DNA from: an uncultured Asticcacaulis sp.
GTDB lineage: Bacteria > Pseudomonadota > Alphaproteobacteria > Caulobacterales > Caulobacteraceae
Length of the DNA: 51,107 nt
Direction: 5' to 3'
NCBI GenBank assembly: GCA_936940865.1
Contig: CAKZJB010000189.1
Location: 1-51,107 of the forward strand
In this document: positions 1 to 8,673 of the stretch, one piece after another
How the letters are laid out: every line of letters begins with the position of its first letter
How positions within the stretch are numbered: position 1 is the first letter of the stretch
Notes under the pieces: generated by a model
Databases searched by the model: none
Seen by the model: only the letters and a program-made list of their open reading frames with translations
What the model was told of the DNA's origin: nothing
Program-made: the position numbers and the translations under genes

Positions 1-648
1 CGAACCCATGGTCTGTTTGACGAAGGCCGACACGCCGTCATTACCCTTGCCGCCGATTCCGGTCGGCCAGGAGACCGCGTCGCTCGCACCGACCTTCGAG
101 GCCCAGGTCGGGCTCTTCATTGCGAGATAGGTGGTGAAGAGGAAGGACGTGCCCGAACCATCGGAGCGATGGACGACGGTGATCGGCAGCGGCGGCAGCT
201 TCACGCCTTTGTTCAGGGCAGCGATGCGCGGGTCGTTCCACTTCAGGATACGGCCCATGAAGATGTCGGCGAGCAGTGCGCCCGACAGCTTCAGTTGCCC
301 CGGCTGAACGCCGGGGAGATTCACCACGGGGACGACGCCGCCCATGATCGTCGGAAACTGGTACAGGCCGGCAGCCGCCAGTTCTTCGGGCTTCAGCGGC
401 TTGTCGGACGCACCGAAATCGACCGTGCGGGCCTTGATTTGCTTGATCCCGCCGCCCGAACCGATCGCCTGATAGTTCAGGCCGATGCCGGTGCTCGCCT
501 TGTAGCTTTCGGCCCACTTGGCGTAGATCGGCGCCGGGAAGGTCGCGCCGGCGCCGGAAACCGACGAGGCCGGTTGCGAGGGGGTTTTGGACTGGCTGCA
601 GGCCGCCAGGGACACCATCAGCGCCAGGGCGAGGATCTTTTTCAACAC
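1..648 (-). CDS. pstS: Phosphate ABC transporter substrate-binding protein PstS (C-terminus cut by window edge)
   Basis: Periplasmic phosphate-binding protein that delivers phosphate to the PstCAB importer. The first 216 codons are present and the rest runs off the left edge. The N-terminus is a lipoprotein-type signal with lipobox LAAC followed by SQS. The mature part has the PstS hallmarks GAGATFPAP, a GSGGGIKQI loop and HRSDGSGTSF, the phosphate-binding serine/threonine loops. The start is taken as GTG at 648, preceded by GGAG seven bases away; TTG at 645 is the next codon and also possible. It is divergent from the kinase gene at 961. Induction by phosphate starvation is expected from the family, but I could not find a convincing Pho box upstream. 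Confidence 0.93.
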   Translation of the reverse strand, partial: MLKKILALALMVSLAACSQSKTPSQPASSVSGAGATFPAPIYAKWAESYKASTGIGLNYQAIGSGGGIKQIKARTVDFGASDKPLKPEELAAAGLYQFPTIMGGVVPVVNLPGVQPGQLKLSGALLADIFMGRILKWNDPRIAALNKGVKLPPLPITVVHRSDGSGTSFLFTTYLAMKSPTWASKVGASDAVSWPTGIGGKGNDGVSAFVKQTMGS

Positions 649-960
649 CGGTTTTCTCCGTGAAAGGGTGACGGTCGGGATGTGAAACGGGCGGACCTGA
701 CGGTGCGTCGGAATTTGCGACACCCCCGTTACATGTCCATAAGCACGCCCACGGGAATCGGCATGACCGTGCAAAATTTCGATAAGGTGCATAATCTGCG
801 TGCCATTTCCCGTCAATTCGGATCGTCACCGCAAAATCGCCGCCGGCCATATGGTTAATCTTCTCTTTACGCGAGAGACCTTTCGTAACCGCCGTAAATC
901 CGGCTAAAATCCAGCGGATTCCATCTACCGGCCGCAAAACCGCGGCCAAAAAGGGTCCCG
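649..960. other. Divergent intergenic region pstS / divJ-like kinase
   Basis: Roughly 310 bases that must carry promoters in both directions. Short TGTC-like half-sites lie around 705-725, but they do not form a clean 11-bp-spaced Pho box. A TTAATC stretch near 855 resembles half a CtrA site. I see no gene and no terminator here. Confidence 0.5.
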
Positions 961-2703
961 TTGCGCGCGTCGCTCAAAGCCTATTTCTCCGGTGACACCG
1001 GCCCTTCCGGGCTGACCGCTGGCCTGCGCGTCATCATCTGGCATATCGGGTGGGGCGCCTGCCAGCTGGCGGGGCTTCTGGGCCTGCTCTTCCTGCCCGC
1101 GGGTCCGTTCGTGCTGCTGGCCCTGATCGCCATGGCCGTTCCCGGTTTCGCAGCCCTGACGCTGATGTTCCGCGACACGCCCCCCCTGCGCCAGGGGCTG
1201 GTCTGGCTGTGGAGCGTGTTCGCCTGCATCGCCGTAACGCTGACGGGCGGCATCGCCGGGCCGCTGGCCGTGTGGGTCGCCATGCCGCTATGCGCCGCCG
1301 TCGTGCTGAACCAGCGCCGCCTGATCACGCTCGGCGCCACCTTGTCGCTTATGAACGCGCTGATCGCCATCATGATCAGCATCGGCGGCGGCATCCATAT
1401 GCCCGATGAACAGGAATCGTTCTGGCTGTCGCTGGTCGCCATCATGACCTTCGTGCTGGGGGTCAGCGTCGCCCTGCTGCCGGCCCTGCGCGCGCGCAGC
1501 GAACGCGCCGACGACGCGGAAGAGGCGCGCGCGCGCCTGATGAAGGTCATCACCGAGCAGCCGCAACTGATCCTCGCCTTCGACGAGCGTGGCCGGGTGC
1601 TTTCGGCCTATGGCGAGGCGCCGGCGGGCTTGGACCTGCACATCCTCATGCAGAACGGTCTTTATGGCGCCGCCCATCCCGGCGACCGCCAGGCCGTGGC
1701 CGCCGCGGTCGAAGCGGCTGTGGCGCAGGGGCGCGCGGAGATCGGTTTCGCGCCCCACGGCGCCATGGATCACTATCTCTATCTGTCGATGCGCCGGGCG
1801 TCTGACGACCGGCTTTACGGCGCCATCCGCGACGGCTCGCTGCAGCACGCCCGCGAAGCGGCGCTGGAGGCGGCGCGCGCCGACGCCGAGGCGCTCAACC
1901 AGGGCAAGACCCGTTTCCTGGCCAGCATGAGCCACGAACTGCGCACCCCGCTCAACGCCGTCATCGGCTTCTCGGACATCATGCGGCTGAAGCTGTTCGG
2001 CGACCTGCCGCCCAAATATTCCGAATACGCACAACTCATCTGGGAATCGGGCCAGCACGTCCTCGACATGATCAACGACGTGCTCGACATGTCGAAGATC
2101 GAGGCCCAGCGCTACGAACTGACGCTCGAAAGCTTCGATATCCGCGAACCGGTGTCGCAGGCCCTGCGCCTGATGCGCTCGGCGGCACACGACAAGGGCA
2201 TCGACATCCATTCGGCCATGCCCGCCCACGCCCTGACCGTCAGCGCCGACAAGCGCGCGGTCAAGCAGATCGCGCTCAACCTGCTGTCCAACGCCGTCAA
2301 GTTTACGCCCAAAGGGGGCGGCATCCGGCTGACGCTCAACGAGCATGACGACGCCGTCGACATCGCCGTCACCGACACAGGTATCGGCATAGCCCCCGAT
2401 GACCTGACCCGCATCGGCCAGCCCTACGAACAGGCCGGCGCCCCTGAGCAAAAAGCCATGGGCACGGGGCTCGGCCTGTCGATCGTCAAGGCGATGGCGC
2501 ACCTCCACGGCGGCCAGATGACGATCCGCTCGACCCTGGGCGAGGGCACGGAGGTCGTGGTCCGCCTGCCGGTGCGCGCCACCAACGGCCATGCGGCCGA
2601 ACCCGCCGCGCACGCTGTCGCCATCGATCCGCTGGCCGATCACAGCGCCACGCCGGAAGCCTTCAAGGATTTCGGCGAATTCGTCATCCGCCCCAGGCAA
2701 TAG
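961..2703 (+). CDS. divJ: Membrane sensor histidine kinase, DivJ-like
   Basis: Probable homologue of DivJ, the stalked-pole kinase that phosphorylates DivK in Caulobacter. The first ~180 residues are hydrophobic and form about six membrane segments. A PAS-like region follows (about 190-290), then a HisKA domain with SHELRTPLN (His325) and a HATPase domain with N-box LLSNAVKFT, G1 box DTGIGI and G2 GTGLGLSIV. Length (580 aa) and layout match Caulobacter DivJ (about 597 aa). The segment from the phospho-acceptor helix to the ATP lid matches my memory of DivJ more closely than PleC. The start is TTG at 961, after a weak AAGGG; a downstream start is possible but would remove the first membrane segment. 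All kinase boxes are intact. Confidence 0.75.
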   Translation: MRASLKAYFSGDTGPSGLTAGLRVIIWHIGWGACQLAGLLGLLFLPAGPFVLLALIAMAVPGFAALTLMFRDTPPLRQGLVWLWSVFACIAVTLTGGIAGPLAVWVAMPLCAAVVLNQRRLITLGATLSLMNALIAIMISIGGGIHMPDEQESFWLSLVAIMTFVLGVSVALLPALRARSERADDAEEARARLMKVITEQPQLILAFDERGRVLSAYGEAPAGLDLHILMQNGLYGAAHPGDRQAVAAAVEAAVAQGRAEIGFAPHGAMDHYLYLSMRRASDDRLYGAIRDGSLQHAREAALEAARADAEALNQGKTRFLASMSHELRTPLNAVIGFSDIMRLKLFGDLPPKYSEYAQLIWESGQHVLDMINDVLDMSKIEAQRYELTLESFDIREPVSQALRLMRSAAHDKGIDIHSAMPAHALTVSADKRAVKQIALNLLSNAVKFTPKGGGIRLTLNEHDDAVDIAVTDTGIGIAPDDLTRIGQPYEQAGAPEQKAMGTGLGLSIVKAMAHLHGGQMTIRSTLGEGTEVVVRLPVRATNGHAAEPAAHAVAIDPLADHSATPEAFKDFGEFVIRPRQ

Positions 2704-2789
2704 CGGGTAACCCAAGTTTAAAAGGTCTCTGTTAGGCTTTCCCGGAAAGGGCGCATACCGGCCCTGTCCCAGGAAAGTCAGGCAGCCCA

Positions 2790-3566
2790 ATGCCCCTGCC
2801 CCAACCGGCCGGAAAATCCGGCCAGACCGCCTCGGCCGAAGCGCCGAACTGGAACCTCAATCCGCTGCACAGCCCGGATCGCGACGTCGCTCGCCGCACC
2901 TTTCTGCGCATGGTCAGCCATGAGCTTCGCACCCCGCTCAATTCGATTATCGGGTTCGCCGAGATTCTGCGCCAGGAACTGTACGGGCCGCTGGGATCGC
3001 CGAACTATGTCGAATACGCCGGTATCATCCAGGACAGCGGCAAGAAGTTGCTGGCCCTGTTCAACAACTTCATCGAGATCGTCCGCCTGGAATCGGGCGG
3101 CGACCTGGCGCCTGCACCCAATCCCGTCCTGGCCGCGCTGGAAGACGCCGTCGCCCGCGTCCGCCCGTTCGCCGTGGCGCGCGGCGTGTCCATCCGCATC
3201 CGCCTGCTGGACGAAGACCTGGAAGCCATGTTCGATCCGCGCGGCCTGGCCTCATGCCTTGACCAGCTGCTGCACAATGCCATCGACTTCACGCACGAAG
3301 GCGACGACATCGAACTCGATGTCGCCAAGGGCGACACGGTGGATGTTTCGATCTTCAATCGCGGCCCGGCGCCCGACAGCCACGAGATCGAGCGCCTCAT
3401 GCTGCCCTTCGAACAGGGCAATGCCGAAATCAGCCGTCCGCGCCAGGGCGCGGGTCTCGGCTGGGCCATAGTGCGCCTCAACTGTGAGGCCATGGGCGGC
3501 CATTTCCACGTCGAAACGCGCAAGGGCGAATGGCTGAACGCCATTCTCAGCTTGAAGGCTTGCTGA
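2790..3566 (+). CDS. Soluble histidine-kinase-like protein with degenerate ATP site
   Basis: A 258-residue cytoplasmic protein with no membrane segment and no recognisable sensor domain. It has a HisKA helix pair with SHELRTPLN (His44) and a HATPase-like domain. The N-box asparagine (LLHNAIDFT) and the G2 glycines (GAGLGWAIV) are present, but the G1 box reads NRGPA (Asn190) instead of DxGxG. The aspartate that holds the adenine ring is therefore missing. The dimerisation helix is close in sequence to that of the DivJ-like kinase 86 bp upstream on the same strand, including ELYGPL-type and YVEYAGII segments. It may be a partner or phospho-acceptor of another kinase rather than an active kinase. 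Co-transcription with the upstream gene is likely from spacing. Confidence 0.8.
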   Translation: MPLPQPAGKSGQTASAEAPNWNLNPLHSPDRDVARRTFLRMVSHELRTPLNSIIGFAEILRQELYGPLGSPNYVEYAGIIQDSGKKLLALFNNFIEIVRLESGGDLAPAPNPVLAALEDAVARVRPFAVARGVSIRIRLLDEDLEAMFDPRGLASCLDQLLHNAIDFTHEGDDIELDVAKGDTVDVSIFNRGPAPDSHEIERLMLPFEQGNAEISRPRQGAGLGWAIVRLNCEAMGGHFHVETRKGEWLNAILSLKAC

Positions 3567-3609
3567 CGACACGCTAGGGAGGCGCGTGTTCGCTTCCCAC
3601 AGGATCGTC

Positions 3610-4020
3610 ATGTCCGAATTCCAGTCCCGCCTCGACGATCTGCTCGAAGAGTTCGACCTGTTCGACGACTGGGAAGAGCGCTACCGCTACATTATCGACC
3701 TTGGCAAGGACATGCCGCCGCTGGATCCTTCGGAAAAAACCGAAGTCACGCGCGTGCTGGGCTGCGCCTCCCAGGTCTGGCTGGTCATCGATCCCGCCCC
3801 TGAAGGCATTTTGAAGTTCCGGGGCGAATCCGACGCCTTCATCGTCAAGGGCCTGATTGCGGTGCTCAAGCGGCTGCTGGATGGACTGCCCTATGCCGAT
3901 ATCCAGGATTTCTCCATTCGCGACACGCTCCACAGGCTGGGTCTCGATGAAGCCCTGTCCTCGCAACGCACGAACGGCCTTATTTCCATGGTCGAACGGC
4001 TCAAGCGCGCCACGGCCTGA
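3610..4020 (+). CDS. sufE: SufE-family Fe-S assembly sulfur acceptor
   Basis: SufE accepts persulfide sulfur from the cysteine desulfurase SufS and passes it to the SufBCD scaffold in the cytosol. The 136-residue protein has the family N-terminus (LLEEFDLFDDWEERYRYII), the active-site loop VLGCASQVWL with Cys52, and the C-terminal RTNGLISMVERLK. I chose ATG at 3610, with CAGGA upstream, because SufE proteins begin just before this helix. An in-frame GTG at 3586 behind AGGGAGG would add eight residues. The gene follows the degenerate kinase by about 40 bp. The rest of the suf operon is not in the window, so this copy is probably stand-alone. Confidence 0.88.
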   Translation: MSEFQSRLDDLLEEFDLFDDWEERYRYIIDLGKDMPPLDPSEKTEVTRVLGCASQVWLVIDPAPEGILKFRGESDAFIVKGLIAVLKRLLDGLPYADIQDFSIRDTLHRLGLDEALSSQRTNGLISMVERLKRATA

Positions 4021-4328
4021 CGGCGGTTTTATTTCCGGAAACTTCGCAAAGACATCGTCAAACGCTGGAAAAGAAGGGTTTGACGGCGCGATATAAGGAT
4101 TCAGCTCCCCAATACCCGCAGCACAGAAAGCTGCGATCAAGGCCGGCGAAATCGCCCTGATCGCCGGCTTATCGGACAGCCGTCTTTTCCGAAGCCCTAT
4201 CCTATGGTTAAGGCCGCCCCGGCGACCGAAAACTTATGCGTCTTCACTTATCATCAAAGGCGTTGTGAACGGCCGTGACCGCAGGGGAGCGGGCCACGCC
4301 GGGCCTTTCAGCACCGGGAGATATCCCC
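4021..4328. other. Intergenic region with one hairpin
   Basis: About 308 bases without a convincing gene. It holds an inverted repeat at 4142-4168 (arms GCCGGCGA / TCGCCGGC, 11-base loop) that could end the sufE transcript, although no T-run follows. The promoter of the next gene must lie between about 4170 and 4310. GGGAG at 4318-4322 is that gene's ribosome-binding site. Confidence 0.5.
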
Positions 4329-4823
4329 ATGGCGCAGACCTATTCAATCACCGAAGACGTTTCCTACCACACACCGTACGGCCAAGCCGCGACGCCGATC
4401 GCTTCGCCCTCGCATACCTTGCGCAACAGCCTGATAGCAGCGGGGGCGGCTCTTGTCTTTGCCGGCGCGGCCATCGTCTACGGCGTCGGCCGGCTGCCGC
4501 CCGTCGAGGCGTTTGCCCCCGCCACCACCCCAATGACCTTCGTGATCAGCGATCAGGCCCGGCGGACGCCCCTGCAGCCCCTGCCGCCTGAAATCGCCGC
4601 GCCGGCGCACACCCAGCCCGTCCACGTCGAGGCCACGGTCATGGCGCCCGACATTCCGGCCGCTGTCCATGACCAGCCAATGAGCACCGATATGGCCGTC
4701 GACGACGCGCAACCGGTCGAGCCGCGCACCGCCACGCCCGCCGATGCCGTGGCCGCCCCGTCGGACGCGGTCGCCGACGAGCCCCTTGACGGCGGCACTG
4801 CGCAGTTCGTCGACAACCAATAG
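4329..4823 (+). CDS. Single-pass membrane protein with Pro/Ala-rich periplasmic tail, unknown function
   Basis: I do not recognise a family. The 164-residue product has a short cytoplasmic N-terminus, one clear transmembrane helix at about 37-57 (LIAAGAALVFAGAAIVYGVG), and a tail rich in Pro, Ala, Val and Asp with no secondary-structure signature. The tail is acidic at its end. ATG at 4329 is preferred because GGGAG lies eight bases upstream; a start at 4275 would add 18 residues without a good ribosome site. The next gene follows 60 bp downstream on the same strand. It could be a spacer or anchor protein, but nothing in the sequence proves that. Confidence 0.6.
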   Translation: MAQTYSITEDVSYHTPYGQAATPIASPSHTLRNSLIAAGAALVFAGAAIVYGVGRLPPVEAFAPATTPMTFVISDQARRTPLQPLPPEIAAPAHTQPVHVEATVMAPDIPAAVHDQPMSTDMAVDDAQPVEPRTATPADAVAAPSDAVADEPLDGGTAQFVDNQ

Positions 4824-4883
4824 ACTTGCCGCAAGGCCCGGGCACGCCTAAGATTTTCCGGTCCCACCGGAGAATTCCAAGGC

Positions 4884-6467
4884 GTGCCCCTTTTCCCAGT
4901 ACTGTCGAGACGCCTGGTCGCGCTGGCGGTCCTTTTTCTGGCGGTTCTGCCGGTGTTGATGGCGGCCGTGCCGCCGCTTCTCGACTATCCCAACCACATG
5001 GTGCGGTTCTGGTTGCTCAGCGGCGCGGCCGACACCGCCCCCTTGTCCCGCTTCTTTGTTGTCGACTGGGGGCAGACCGCCACCAATATCGGCATGGATG
5101 CCTTCGGCGCCATCCTGGGGCGCCTGTTTCCCGCCGAGGCCACCGGCCGGATCGTGCTCGGCCTGTCGGCCCTGTTGCCGCCGGCGGGCGCAGCCGTGCT
5201 GTCGCGCCGGATTCATGGCCGCTGGTCGTGGTGGCATGCCATGCTGTTCCTGCTGGCCTGGCCGCTGGTCCTGCTGACCGGCTTCATGAGCTTCCAACTC
5301 GCCCTGGGCGCCGCCCTCTTCTGCGCCGTTCTCGATGAAGACCTGAAAGATCAACCGGGCCCGGCATCCCTCGCCCGCCGGACGGCCCAGGTCGTCGCCG
5401 TCGTTCTCATCCACCCCTTCGGCGCCCTGCTCTATCTGGCTCTGGTTCTCGGATTGGCGGCCGATCGCGACCTTGGCCCACTGCGGAAAAAGCCATCCTG
5501 GCAGGGACTGGGCCGGCTGGCCCTGGTCAGCAACCTGCCCTTCGTCCTTGGCGCGGCCCTGATCGCCGTCAGGATTGCCGTTGCCGGCGGCGCTCCCGAT
5601 TCCGGTTTTCCAGAATTTATCTGGCAAGACGGATTTTGGCAGAGCTTTATGCCCGGCCACATCCTGTCCATGCTGATCGAACCGGTGCGATCCTACAATC
5701 TGCTTTTCGACGGCGCCTGCCTGATCCTGCTTATCCTGCCGGTCGCGGTCTCGGCCATTCGCTGCCGCCTCGATATCCATTGGGGATTGCTGCTGGCGGG
5801 CGCGGGCTTTCTGCTTCTCGGCCTGTTGGGACCGCAGGACATCAGTTCCACCAGCCTGGTCGACCTTCGCTTCCTCACCATGGCCCTGTTCGTGCTCGGC
5901 GTCGCCGTCCTTCCCGAAGCCATCGGCGACCGGCGCCTGGCCATTGTCCTTCCGCTTCTTGCCGTGGCCGTGATCGCGGCGCGCGGACTGTGGATGGGCG
6001 AAATCTGGCAAGCCCGGCAGGCCGATATCGCATCCGTGCAGCGCGCCCTCAAGCCCGTCCCGGCGGGGGCGCGCGTCATGCCCATGATGCTTCCGCCGAC
6101 GGACACCGAACCCCAGGGCCGCTATCTCGGCGACATCACGCCGGCCTTCGAGCACCTGCCCTCGCTGGCCGTCCTTTACGCCCACGCCTATGTGCCGACC
6201 CTGTTCGCCCAGGAAGGCAAGCAGCCGCTCAGCGTGCGCGAACCGTTCAACGAGGACAACGAACCCTCGGGCGGCGTGCTGGGCAGCCCTGCCGACGTAG
6301 CGACCAATAACGGCCATGCCGCCGCCTATCTGCCGCACTGGCGCAACGAATTCGACTACGTGCTGATGATCAATGCCGATATGGGCAGAGCATCCGCACC
6401 ACCGGGGACCTGCCTGGTTACCGACCAGGGCTTCGCAAGGCTGTATCGCGTAGCGCGAGCCTGCTGA
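4884..6467 (+). CDS. Polytopic membrane protein with DYPNH loop motif (GT-C-like, unknown function)
   Basis: A 527-residue integral membrane protein with about ten to twelve hydrophobic segments up to roughly residue 375, then a soluble C-terminal domain of about 150 residues. Just after the first helix comes LLDYPNHMVRFW, an acidic-aromatic-His loop. This kind of motif sits at the catalytic loop of several GT-C-fold glycosyltransferases and related families of unknown role. I infer a possible role in transferring a lipid-linked sugar at the periplasmic face; the sequence does not prove it. The start is GTG at 4884, with GGAG about eleven bases upstream. No dolichyl-phosphate mannosyltransferase domain is recognisable beyond the loop. 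Confidence 0.6.
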   Translation: MPLFPVLSRRLVALAVLFLAVLPVLMAAVPPLLDYPNHMVRFWLLSGAADTAPLSRFFVVDWGQTATNIGMDAFGAILGRLFPAEATGRIVLGLSALLPPAGAAVLSRRIHGRWSWWHAMLFLLAWPLVLLTGFMSFQLALGAALFCAVLDEDLKDQPGPASLARRTAQVVAVVLIHPFGALLYLALVLGLAADRDLGPLRKKPSWQGLGRLALVSNLPFVLGAALIAVRIAVAGGAPDSGFPEFIWQDGFWQSFMPGHILSMLIEPVRSYNLLFDGACLILLILPVAVSAIRCRLDIHWGLLLAGAGFLLLGLLGPQDISSTSLVDLRFLTMALFVLGVAVLPEAIGDRRLAIVLPLLAVAVIAARGLWMGEIWQARQADIASVQRALKPVPAGARVMPMMLPPTDTEPQGRYLGDITPAFEHLPSLAVLYAHAYVPTLFAQEGKQPLSVREPFNEDNEPSGGVLGSPADVATNNGHAAAYLPHWRNEFDYVLMINADMGRASAPPGTCLVTDQGFARLYRVARAC

Positions 6468-6534
6468 CCTTATAGCGATTTTAACGGGTTGACGCCTAGG
6501 CTGGAGCCCCGGTTCCCGTGTCCAGGCAAAACGC

Positions 6535-7170
6535 ATGGCTGAGCAGAACATGTCGCGGTTCGAGCCCGCCCGCCTGCTCGTCGTCGACGACGATCCGATC
6601 CTGCGCGAATTCGCCGTCGCCAACCTGACGACGCCGACCGTCACCGTCGAAACCGCCGAAAACGGCGAAGCGGGCTGGCAAAGGCTCAAAAAGGGCGGCA
6701 TCGACATCGCCCTGGTCGATCTCGAAATGCCGGTCATGGACGGCTTCGACCTGATCACCGCCATCCGCGGCAACGACAGGCTTTTCCCCCTGCCCGTGGT
6801 CGTTGCCACCAGCCGAAACGACATGGAAGCCATCGACCGCGCCTATGGCGTCGGCGCCACGGCCTTCACACTGAAGCCTCTGAACTGGCGCGTCCTGTCA
6901 TACCAGTTGTCCTATGTGCTGCGGAACAGCCGCGAGGAGGCGCGCGTGCGCTCCAACGCCAGGACGCTGCGCCATCGCCTGCGCGCCCAGGACGAAGTGG
7001 TCAGCGCCTGCCAGCAGGGCGTCAACGATCTGATGCGCATCCTTCTGGAAGACATGCAAATCGTCGCAGCCTCGGCCGACACCTCAGCCGTGCGCACCTG
7101 GACGAGGATCTTCGCCGAGGTCGACAAGCTGCGCGCCGAGATCCAGGAAAAGTCGGTCAGGGTCCGTTAA
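6535..7170 (+). CDS. Response regulator with C-terminal helical domain
   Basis: A CheY-like receiver domain fills residues 10-130. The acidic pair is in VVDDDP, the phosphorylated Asp in ALVDLEMPVMDG, the Thr/Ser switch in VVATS and the conserved Lys in TLKPL. The last ~80 residues are charged and helical (RSNARTLRHRLRAQDEVVSA and onward). They do not match a DNA-binding, GGDEF or HD-GYP output domain, so output is probably by protein contact. ATG at 6535 is used, with AGG seven bases upstream; ATG at 6550 is an alternative. The cognate kinase is not obvious. The 3' end overlaps the converging halogenase gene by four bases. Confidence 0.85.
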   Translation: MAEQNMSRFEPARLLVVDDDPILREFAVANLTTPTVTVETAENGEAGWQRLKKGGIDIALVDLEMPVMDGFDLITAIRGNDRLFPLPVVVATSRNDMEAIDRAYGVGATAFTLKPLNWRVLSYQLSYVLRNSREEARVRSNARTLRHRLRAQDEVVSACQQGVNDLMRILLEDMQIVAASADTSAVRTWTRIFAEVDKLRAEIQEKSVRVR

Positions 7171-8672
7171 ACGGTTGCCGGACAAAAGCTGTCCAGGAAG
7201 TCCTGCAACATCGGCAGGGTCCGCACGAAATGGTCGAGCGCCGGCTTGACCTGGTCGAGCAGGCGCTTGAGGTCGTCCGTGTCGAGCCGGTCAGCCAGCA
7301 CATTGTAGCGCGATGGCCGGACTCCCATGCCTTCGTAGACCGAATACCACGACGGCGAGCGGAACAGTTCCTCGGGCCCGACCTCGCGCAAGCTTCCCGA
7401 CGCCCGGAAGACATCGATCCGCGCCTTCAGGCTTTCCGGAATGGGCAGGCTGGTGACGCGCCGCCAGAACTCCGTGTCGCGGCGCTGGCTGACGCAATAG
7501 TGCAGGATGATGAAGTCCTTGATCTCTTCGTAATCGGCATGGATACGGCGATTGAAATCGGCCTGCAGGGCCGGATCGAAGCTCTTGTCCGGGAAGTAGC
7601 GGAAGAAGAAGTCGAGCGTGCGATAGACCAGGTGGATCGCCGTCGATTCCAACGGTTCAATAAAACCGGAAGCGAGCCCCAGGCTCAAGCAATTGCCCTG
7701 CCACACCTTTTTGCGGATGCCCGTGGTAAACGGCACGATCATCGGGCTGGTCAACACCTTGCCTTCGACCTGACGCAACAAGACCTCGGTCGCCTCGGCA
7801 TCGGATATATGGTCGCTGGAGAAGACATAGCCGTTGCCGGCGCGCGTCTGCAGCGGAATGCGCCAGCGCCAGCCCGATCCTTGCGCGTGGGCGATGGTAT
7901 AGGGCGGCGGCGGGCCGGCATTTTCGGTCTGGCAGACGACGGCGCGGTTGCACAACAGCTGGTCGGCCCAGCTTTCGTAGCCGACGCCCATGGCCCCGCC
8001 GATCAGCAACGCGCGGAAACCCGTGCAGTCGATGAAAAGATCGCCGGTAATCACCTCGCCCGCTTTCAGCGTGAGCGACCGGATCTGACCGTCCGGCGTC
8101 ATGCCGACACCGGCAATCATGCCCTCGGTACGGCGCGCGCCATGCGCCTCGGCATGACGGCGCAGATATTGCGCCACAAGTTTGGCGTCGACGTGCAGCG
8201 CATAGGCCGCCGTGCCGATCGGCGACTGCGACGCCTTGAACGGCAGCATGAAGCGCCCCTGCTCCGCCATCACCGAAGCCGGCGCGAAGTCCTGGAGTTC
8301 GCTCCCGTGCCCCGCCATCTTGGCCTTCAGCCAGCAGTGATAGAAGTCGTTGCCGTCGATCGGCCGGCCGATCTGTCCGAAAGGATGGAAATATGCGTGC
8401 CCTTTTTCGCGCCAGTCGGGGAAGCGGATGCCGAGCTTGAAGCTGGCTTGCGTCTTCGCAATGAAGTCCTGTTCGTTGATACCCAGCTTGCGGATCAGCC
8501 CCAGAAACGGCGGGATGGTCGATTCCCCGACGCCGATCGTCCCGATCTCCTCGGACTCGATGAGGCGTACACGCACGTTCGGCATGTGCACGGCGAACAA
8601 AGCCGCCGCCAGCCATCCGGCCGTGCCGCCGCCGGCAATGACGATATCGCGGATTTCGTCTGGATTGTTCAT
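7167..8672 (-). CDS. Flavin-dependent tryptophan halogenase family protein (copy 1)
   Basis: Member of the FADH2-dependent tryptophan halogenase family, which oxidises chloride or bromide to hypohalous acid and transfers it to an aromatic ring. The FAD-binding GGGTAGW lies near the N-terminus, and WRWRIP matches the family's diagnostic WxWxIP. The catalytic lysine is in ASFKLGIRF; with the ATG at 8672 it is Lys79, the same number as in PrnA. The second active-site acid is in SGFIEPLEST. The start codon begins one base after the stop of copy 2; a GTG at 8681 is an alternative. Paralogues beside TonB receptors are common in Caulobacter and Xanthomonas relatives, and their substrates are mostly unknown. 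A flavin reductase is not encoded nearby. Confidence 0.9.
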   Translation of the reverse strand: MNNPDEIRDIVIAGGGTAGWLAAALFAVHMPNVRVRLIESEEIGTIGVGESTIPPFLGLIRKLGINEQDFIAKTQASFKLGIRFPDWREKGHAYFHPFGQIGRPIDGNDFYHCWLKAKMAGHGSELQDFAPASVMAEQGRFMLPFKASQSPIGTAAYALHVDAKLVAQYLRRHAEAHGARRTEGMIAGVGMTPDGQIRSLTLKAGEVITGDLFIDCTGFRALLIGGAMGVGYESWADQLLCNRAVVCQTENAGPPPPYTIAHAQGSGWRWRIPLQTRAGNGYVFSSDHISDAEATEVLLRQVEGKVLTSPMIVPFTTGIRKKVWQGNCLSLGLASGFIEPLESTAIHLVYRTLDFFFRYFPDKSFDPALQADFNRRIHADYEEIKDFIILHYCVSQRRDTEFWRRVTSLPIPESLKARIDVFRASGSLREVGPEELFRSPSWYSVYEGMGVRPSRYNVLADRLDTDDLKRLLDQVKPALDHFVRTLPMLQDFLDSFCPATV

Positions 8673-8673
8673 C

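Noticed and set aside
690-740. Pho box for pstS
   Set aside because: TGTC-like pieces exist but not two clean direct repeats with 11-bp spacing, so I did not call it.
41-949. Long minus-strand frame over pstS
   Set aside because: It is in a different frame from the real PstS reading, which starts at 648, and shows no family features.
4848-6833. 661-codon minus-strand frame opposite the membrane protein at 4884
   Set aside because: Antisense shadow of a high-GC gene: Gln/Gly/Arg-rich with no motif.
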